NCBI GenBank assembly: GCA_013146195.2
Contig: CM028377.1
Coordinates: 177,546,465-177,610,464 of the forward strand
Source of the DNA: Codonopsis lanceolata
Lineage: Eukaryota; Streptophyta; Magnoliopsida; Asterales; Campanulaceae
Length of the DNA: 64,000 nucleotides
Direction: 5' to 3'
This document shows, piece after piece, positions 58,653 through 64,000 of this stretch. A model generated the notes under the pieces. That model was not told where the DNA came from and did no database searches. It worked only from the letters and a program-made list of their open reading frames with translations. The translations under genes and the position numbers were made by a program. Positions within the stretch are counted from its first letter, which is position 1, and every line of letters begins with the position of its first letter.

Positions 58653-59902
58653 CTAGGACCTGCTAAGACCTAAAATTTTAAATCCCCCCCCCCCCCAAAA
58701 CTTAAGTTCTATTTTGTCCTCAAAATAGAGGAACATATGAGAGGATTGATGGGGTAGGACAAATATCAAAAGGAGATAGCGGGTCCACCTAACGAGCGAG
58801 GAGCGGAACTTGGGCCTCGACTCAAGGTGAGTCGGGCGGAGATAACGAATGAGGGCGAAACTCGGGGATCGTGCTGGTGGCGGCCCATAATAATTTGAGA
58901 CATTATGTCCCACGGTGTTAACCCGTAGAAAAATTTCAGCTGGTCGGCACGCATTTGTGCCAACTGCTGACTCACCATATCAGTTTGGAGGACAGCTTCC
59001 TCCAACCTGTTGGAGATCCCAACGAGCGGATCCTCTTCCTCTTCTTCGGGTTCCTCCTCTTGAGGAACCCTCACTCTCATTTCTTGGTGATGCTCAAACA
59101 AAATGGCCCTAGTAATGACCGGACCAGCCTTCAGCCTCTCAGCGTGTTTGGGCATTCTCACGTTTGCCCCCTACACAAGTCAGTAATCAAATGCGGGAAC
59201 GCGAACCCCGCATTCGTCCTACCTCTAATAAGGGTCTTGATTTGGCCGTTGATCAAACGGCCAACATCAATGGACCCACCGATCATAATGGTGTAGGTCA
59301 AGACGACCCTCTCCCAATTCACGTGTTTTGGTGACTTGAGGGCATGAGGCGTCCACAAACAAATTTATACACGGGCTTGGCCGTGTCTTGGAGGAAGGAC
59401 TCTCTCATGGTGCGTGGTCCATAAGGTGGTTGACGGCTATAGGACCACTCCACACCAGGGAGAGCAATGACAGCATTCACTGCTTCGACAGGGATACGGG
59501 GGTGGAGGTGTGTGCTAAAGTCATCGGCACCAACCGCAAAGTTGGAGGTGCCGAAATACATGTTAATGCTTTCGGACGAAAAATTGACAGTAATGTTCCT
59601 AACATTAACGGTGTCTAGCACACCGCCATCCATGCCAATGTTGCCATTGGCGTAGAATTCTCGGACAATGGGGACTACGGCGTCCTTAGCCGGAGAATCT
59701 AACAGAAGCCCCCACCTACGAGCCATCAGAACAGGACGGATACCAAAGTCTTGACCTTAAATCCCTTTCGGGCACCAAGGACTTGGAGAGTTTGTTGGTG
59801 TACTACGATGCCGTAGGACAAGCGGGTGATGTCAAAATTTTGTTCTTCCTCCTGAATAGGGCCGGAGGGTGAAGAACCGGTATTTCTACGCTTTCTAAAC
59901 AT
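58653..59902 (-). pseudogene. Athila env-like ORF, frameshifted
   Basis: Starts MFRKRRNTGSSPSG at 59902; after a shift near 59755 it continues ARRWGLLLDSPAKDAV, VREFYANG, INMYFGT, then YKFVCGRLMPSSH and, in other frames, SIDVGRLI and FAFPHLITDLC, ending with a helical Glu-rich segment (QEEEPEEEEEDPL). This is the 'putative plant transposon protein' type domain found downstream of pol in Athila. No signal peptide is clear. A possible 5' UTR intron (donor GTACGT near 60050, acceptor TTTTTAG near 59930) precedes the ATG. Several shifts make it non-functional. Confidence 0.7.
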
Positions 59903-60375
59903 TTTGTTTGAAATAAAATTTTAAAACTAAAAAGTTTAACAATTAAAAATGTTGTTTTAAAATTTTAAAATTAAAAATTTAATCTAAAGCATGCAAAAAT
60001 ATATCTACGTTAAAAATATCTAACACCCTAGCATGCAAATATTTCACGTACGAAATTAAAGAGGGTGTTAGGAGTACTTGTTTGCAGCCTTAATCGAGAG
60101 AATGCAGCCGAAGTGGAGCTGATCTTCGGTGTCAACAATGGTGGTTCCTTCTCTTTCTTTTCTTCAAAAACTTCAACTTGTGGGGTGTAATGGTGGATGT
60201 GTGAATGAGGGAGATGAAGAGTTTGAGGGAGGGAGGAGAGAGTATCTTAAGTTTTAATGCCGGAATTTTTTTTTGAAGATCTGCCGGAATTTTGAAGGAA
60301 TTTGGACTGCTGCTGCTGCTTCTTAGAGAGAGGGAATGAAGATTTCTGTGATTTCTGCAAATGGCCCGGCCTGTT

Positions 60376-60538
60376 CTTAAATAAGGGGACCTTGCGGTCG
60401 CAAGGTCTGCCACACCTTGCGTCCAAGGTGGCGATCAAAGGTTCGATTCTTCATTCCCCATGTGACGATTCGCACGAGATTCGCATTTACTGGGGACCTT
60501 GCGGTCGCAAGGTCCTCCATACCTTGCGTCCGCAAGGT
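60376..60538 (-). promoter_or_regulatory. LTR-like promoter module upstream of the Athila env-like ORF
   Basis: Four palindromes occur at 60389-60406, 60414-60429 (2 bases short), 60496-60513 and 60521-60538, with forms ACCTTGCGGTCGCAAGGT and ACCTTGCGTCCGCAAGGT. On the minus strand they run into CCCCTTATTTAAG, a TATA-like box, then a leader with CCCTCTCTCTAAG. The same order and spacing occur in the U3 of both Athila LTRs. Confidence 0.7.
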
Positions 60539-60879
60539 GGACAGATTCTTCCACTTGATTTTCTTTTCTAACTTTTCAGCAGTTTGCAGTTTAGTCCTTC
60601 CGTTAACTTCCGTTATGTCTTGGATATTTCCTGTATGAAAAATCTAAACAAAAATTCTAAACTAAAAATTATTAGCAACATATAAATACAACACTAAGAT
60701 GTTTTTCTCCCCCAAACTTGAATTTTGGCATATTTAATTAAAAATTAAATGTCCAAAAATAAAATTTAACGGAGAAAAACATATTTAAACTAACTAAATA
60801 ACAAATAACTTTCAAAATAGTGGGTTGCCTCCCACTTAGCGCCTTTGTTTAACGTCTTTGGCTCGACCAAACTGCAAGC

Positions 60880-63800
60880 CTAATCTCTTGGTGGTTCATT
60901 GTCAGCCAAACGGATTAATTCAATTGTTCGTTCAACTGACATTGGCTCAAAATATGGCTTGAGTCGGTGTCCATTCACTTTAAACACTTCATTGTTTTTG
61001 GGGTTTTGTATATCAACAGCCCCATGAGGATAAATTCGTACTATTCTAAAAGGACCAGACCATTTAGATTTTAACTTTCCTGGGAATAACCTTAACCTAG
61101 AGTTAAACAATAATACTTTCATACCTGGATGAAGCATTTTGTTGGCTAATCCCATGTCATGATACTTTTTGGTCTTTTCTTTATATGTCTTTGCATTCTC
61201 ATACGAATTAAGTCTATGTTCTTCTAACTCATTTAACTGAAACAGTCTTTCTTCTCCGGCCAATGTTAAATCTAAATTTAATTCTTTAATTGCCCAATAG
61301 GCTTTATGCTCAATTTCAACTGGTAAATGGCAAGCTTTGCCATATACCATTCTATATGGACTCATTCCTATGGGTGTCTTAAAAGCAGTTCGGTATGCCC
61401 ATAAAGCATCCTTGAGTTTAGATTCCCAATCTTTACGATTAGGCCTAACAGTCTTTTCTAACACTGCTTTTATTTGCCTATTGCTTACTTCTACTTGTCC
61501 GGATGTTTGTGGATGATAAGGTGTAGCTAACTTGTGAGTTACACCATGCTTTCTAAGAACATTATTTAACAACTTATTGGTAAAATGAGTTCCCTGGTCA
61601 CTTATTATGGCCTTAGGGACTCCATATCTAGCAAATAAATCTTCTACAAATTTGACTACTTGTTTTTCCATCATTAGTCTTGGTTGCTACTGCTTCTATC
61701 CATTTAGAAACATAATCAACTGCTACCAAAATATATTCGCAATTATTGGACACAGGAAAGGGACCCATAAAATCAATACCCCAAACGTCAAAAATTTCAA
61801 CTACTAAATTAACATGTAAGGGCATCTCGTTTCTCTTTCCTATACCACCTGTTCTTTGACATTTATCGCATGTTCTGTAAAACAGTTCACAATCTCTAAA
61901 AACAGTAGGCCAATACAGACCTGATTGCAAAATTTTACGAGCGGTTTTATTACCACTAAAATGACCACCACAAGAATATCCATGGCAAAATTCCATGATA
62001 CCTTGTTGGTCTTTTCTAGAATACATCTTCTTATTAATGAATCAGAACAAATCTTATATAAGTGAGGAGCTTCCCAAAAATAATTTTTAGTTTCCGCCAA
62101 AAATTTCTTCTTTTCATAATGATCAAAATCCGGATTAATGATATCAGACACATAATAGTTGACAAAATCAGCATACCAAGGGTCTAGAATCTTTAATGGC
62201 TAAGGAGTTGTTCATCAGGAAAATTGTCATTTATGGGGACAGGATCATCAAGAAATTGACGTTCAAGCAAGGGTGAAAATTCTAACCTAGACAAGTGGTC
62301 AACCACAACATTCTCGGTTCCTCTTTTATCCTTGATAGTTATGTCAAATTCTTGTAACAATAACATCCATCTAATTAATCTTGGTTTAGCATCCTTCTTA
62401 CTTAAGAGATATTTCAATGCAGAATGATCAGAAAAGATTATCACCTTTGATCCTAGCAAATATGATCTAAATTTTTCTAAAGCATATACTACTGCTAAAA
62501 ATTCCTTTTCAGTAGTGGTATAATTCAATTGAGCATCATTTAGAGTTCTACTAGCATAATGGATCACATGAGGCTTTCTATCTACCCTTTGTCCTAACAC
62601 GGCTCCAATTGCAAAATCTGATGCATCACACATGATTTCAAAAGGAAGCGACCAATCGGGGCCGGATAAAATTAGGGCGATAGTTAACTTTTCTTTTAAT
62701 AAATTAAAAGCTTCTAAACATTCTTTATCAAAAATAAACTCGTATCTTTTGCTAGCAAATTACATAGAGGTTTCTGATTTTGGAAAAGTCTTTTATAAAT
62801 CTTCGATAAAAACCGGCATGACCAAGAAAACTTGAACTCCTTTAAGCGAAGTGGGAGGGGTAGTTGTGAAATAACTTCAATTTTAGCTTTGTCAACTTCA
62901 ATTCCTTTATTTGAAACAACATGCCCTAAGACAATTCCATGTTTTACCATGAAGTGACTTTTCTCCCAACTTAAAGTTAAATTAGTTTCGCGGCATCTTT
63001 TAGGAGACAGATGTAAGGTTTTCTAAACAATGATCAAAAGAATTTCAGCGAAAAATCATCCATGAAAACTTCTACGCATCTTTCAACTAAATCGAAAATA
63101 TAGAAATCATGCATCTTTGAAAAGTAGGCGGTGCATTACACAACCCAAAAGGCATTCTCCTAAAAGCAAAAGTACCAAAGGGACATGTAAAGGTTGTTTT
63201 CTCTTGGTCTTCGAGGTGCAACGAGGGATCGATTATACCGAGAAAAACCATCAAAAGAAAACAATAATATTCATGACACGCTAATCTTTCAAGAATTTGG
63301 TCAATAAAAGGCAAAGGAAAGTGGTCTTTCCTAGTTGCCGCATTTAATTTACGCAAATCGATACACATTCTATAACCAGTTATAGTCCTTGTAGGGACTA
63401 ATTCATCTTTATCATTTTTAACAACGTAATTCGACTTTTAGGAACTACTTGAGCAGGACTAACCCATTTACTATCGATATAGGGTAAATTATACCGCATC
63501 TAAGAGCTTAAGAACTTCTTTCCTAACAGCTTCTTCCATGTGTGGGTTAAGTCTTCTTTGTCTTTCTCTAGAAGGTTTACTACCTTCTTCTAAATGTATT
63601 TTATGCATGCACATAGAGGGACTAATTCCTTTTAAGTCAGCTAAGGACCATCCTAAAGCTTCTCTATGTGTCCATAAAACTTTTAACAAACTTGCTTCTT
63701 GTTTTTCGTTAAGTTAAATTTGCTATAATAACAGGCAAAGTGTTACCTTCCCCTAAAAATGCATATTTTAAGTGGGATGGTAATGGCTTTAATTCTTCGA

Positions 63801-64000
63801 CTTTGGGAGAATTAATGGAAGGCATAAATTCAGAATTTTCTACTTTAATTGTTTCTTTTATTTTAGCCTCATTATTCTCTTCTTGCTTTTCTTCCTTAAT
63901 ATCTTCTATCTCAATTTCTTCAATCTCAATTTCTTCAAAGAGAGATTTTAGAATCTCTACTTCATCTTCTTTGATTTCATAACTTTCTTCTACTACTTTC
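60880..64000 (-). pseudogene. Athila pol: RT, RNase H, integrase, frameshifted
   Basis: Minus strand, from the right edge: an acidic linker with ELKPLPSHLKYAFLGEGNTL, the RT start (LKGISPSMCMHKIHLE, ~63620), RKLNAATRKDHFPLPFID (~63350), FGLCNAPPTFQRCM, RNase H with CDASDFAIGAVLGQR, YTTTEKEFLAVVYALEKF and SDHSALKYL (~62630-62390), the integrase zinc finger with HFSGNKTARKI and CDKCQRTG, the core with IDFMGPFP, ISDQGTHF and YHPQTSGQVEVSNRQ, and a C-terminus rich in KVNGHRLKPYF ending at 60880. The catalytic YxDD of RT lies in a shifted stretch and was not read with confidence. At least five frame breaks. Confidence 0.88.

Larger units (their letters stand above)
55191..64000 (-). mobile_element. 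Athila-type gypsy element, minus strand, continues past the window
   Basis: Left end is the 3' LTR (55191-56490), preceded on the minus strand by the polypurine tract AAGTTTGGGGGTATT (56505-56491). Then come an untranslated region, an env-like ORF, an internal promoter-like module, and pol up to the window edge. It is inserted into the gag start of the plus-strand Athila copy. The target duplication partner (expected CCAGT) would be outside the window. Confidence 0.9.

Noticed and set aside
1..64000. CRISPR arrays, bacterial operons, prophage or organellar DNA
   Set aside because: No regularly spaced repeats with unique spacers, no compact gene clusters, and no plastid or mitochondrial gene content; everything fits plant nuclear DNA.

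Overview
The window is nuclear DNA of a flowering plant, probably a eudicot; the species cannot be fixed from sequence alone. Evidence: a plant-type PP2A B' gene with one intron, Stowaway MITEs, Mutator-like elements, tRNA-derived SINEs, and Ty1/copia, chromovirus, Tat/Ogre and Athila LTR retrotransposons in nested order. One 100-base run of N (42372-42471) is a scaffold gap. Only one clearly functional host gene is visible; nearly all the rest is transposon DNA of different ages.

Layout. 1-8.1 kb: a long gypsy LTR fragment, then a decayed minus-strand Tat/Ogre-like element (protease piece, repeat-rich spacer holding a SINE, gag-like piece, PBS, LTR). 8.7-12.1 kb: a small LTR element with PBS, PPT and a 5-bp TSD that carries a broken EF-hand (calmodulin-like) gene instead of gag-pol; its 5' LTR is split by a TIR element and a Stowaway MITE. 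12.1-16.5 kb: TIR elements and satellite-like repeats rich in GATGCATC or a 73-bp unit. 16.56-21.76 kb: a full-length Mutator-like element with ~200-bp TIRs and a dead transposase. 22.6-32.6 kb: the PP2A B' regulatory subunit gene (minus strand), whose single 8.5-kb intron contains a recently inserted chromovirus in the same orientation. 33.6-36.8 kb: direct repeats and MITEs. 36.8-41.3 kb: a 5'-truncated copia element and a LINE tail. 41.3-53.3 kb: tandem repeats, the gap, a Sirevirus-like copia pol remnant followed by an env-like ORF with its own leader and a start-codon intron, interrupted by a 3.7-kb solo gypsy LTR. 53.5-64 kb: two Athila insertions facing each other.

The strongest unexpected signals are regulatory. 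(1) The chromovirus LTRs hold a dense array of heat-shock elements (5-bp phased GAA/TTC units) upstream of a TATA box, inside the intron of a host gene. (2) Athila LTRs, and an internal site just upstream of the Athila env-like ORF, share a module of four ~18-bp GC-centred palindromes arranged as two pairs at a ~25-bp pitch next to a TATA-like box; a single such pair also occurs in an unrelated gypsy LTR. (3) The two 1.3-kb Athila LTRs are inverted around a 375-bp loop and could form long double-stranded RNA.

All assignments come from motifs and repeats read by eye; no database search was possible.
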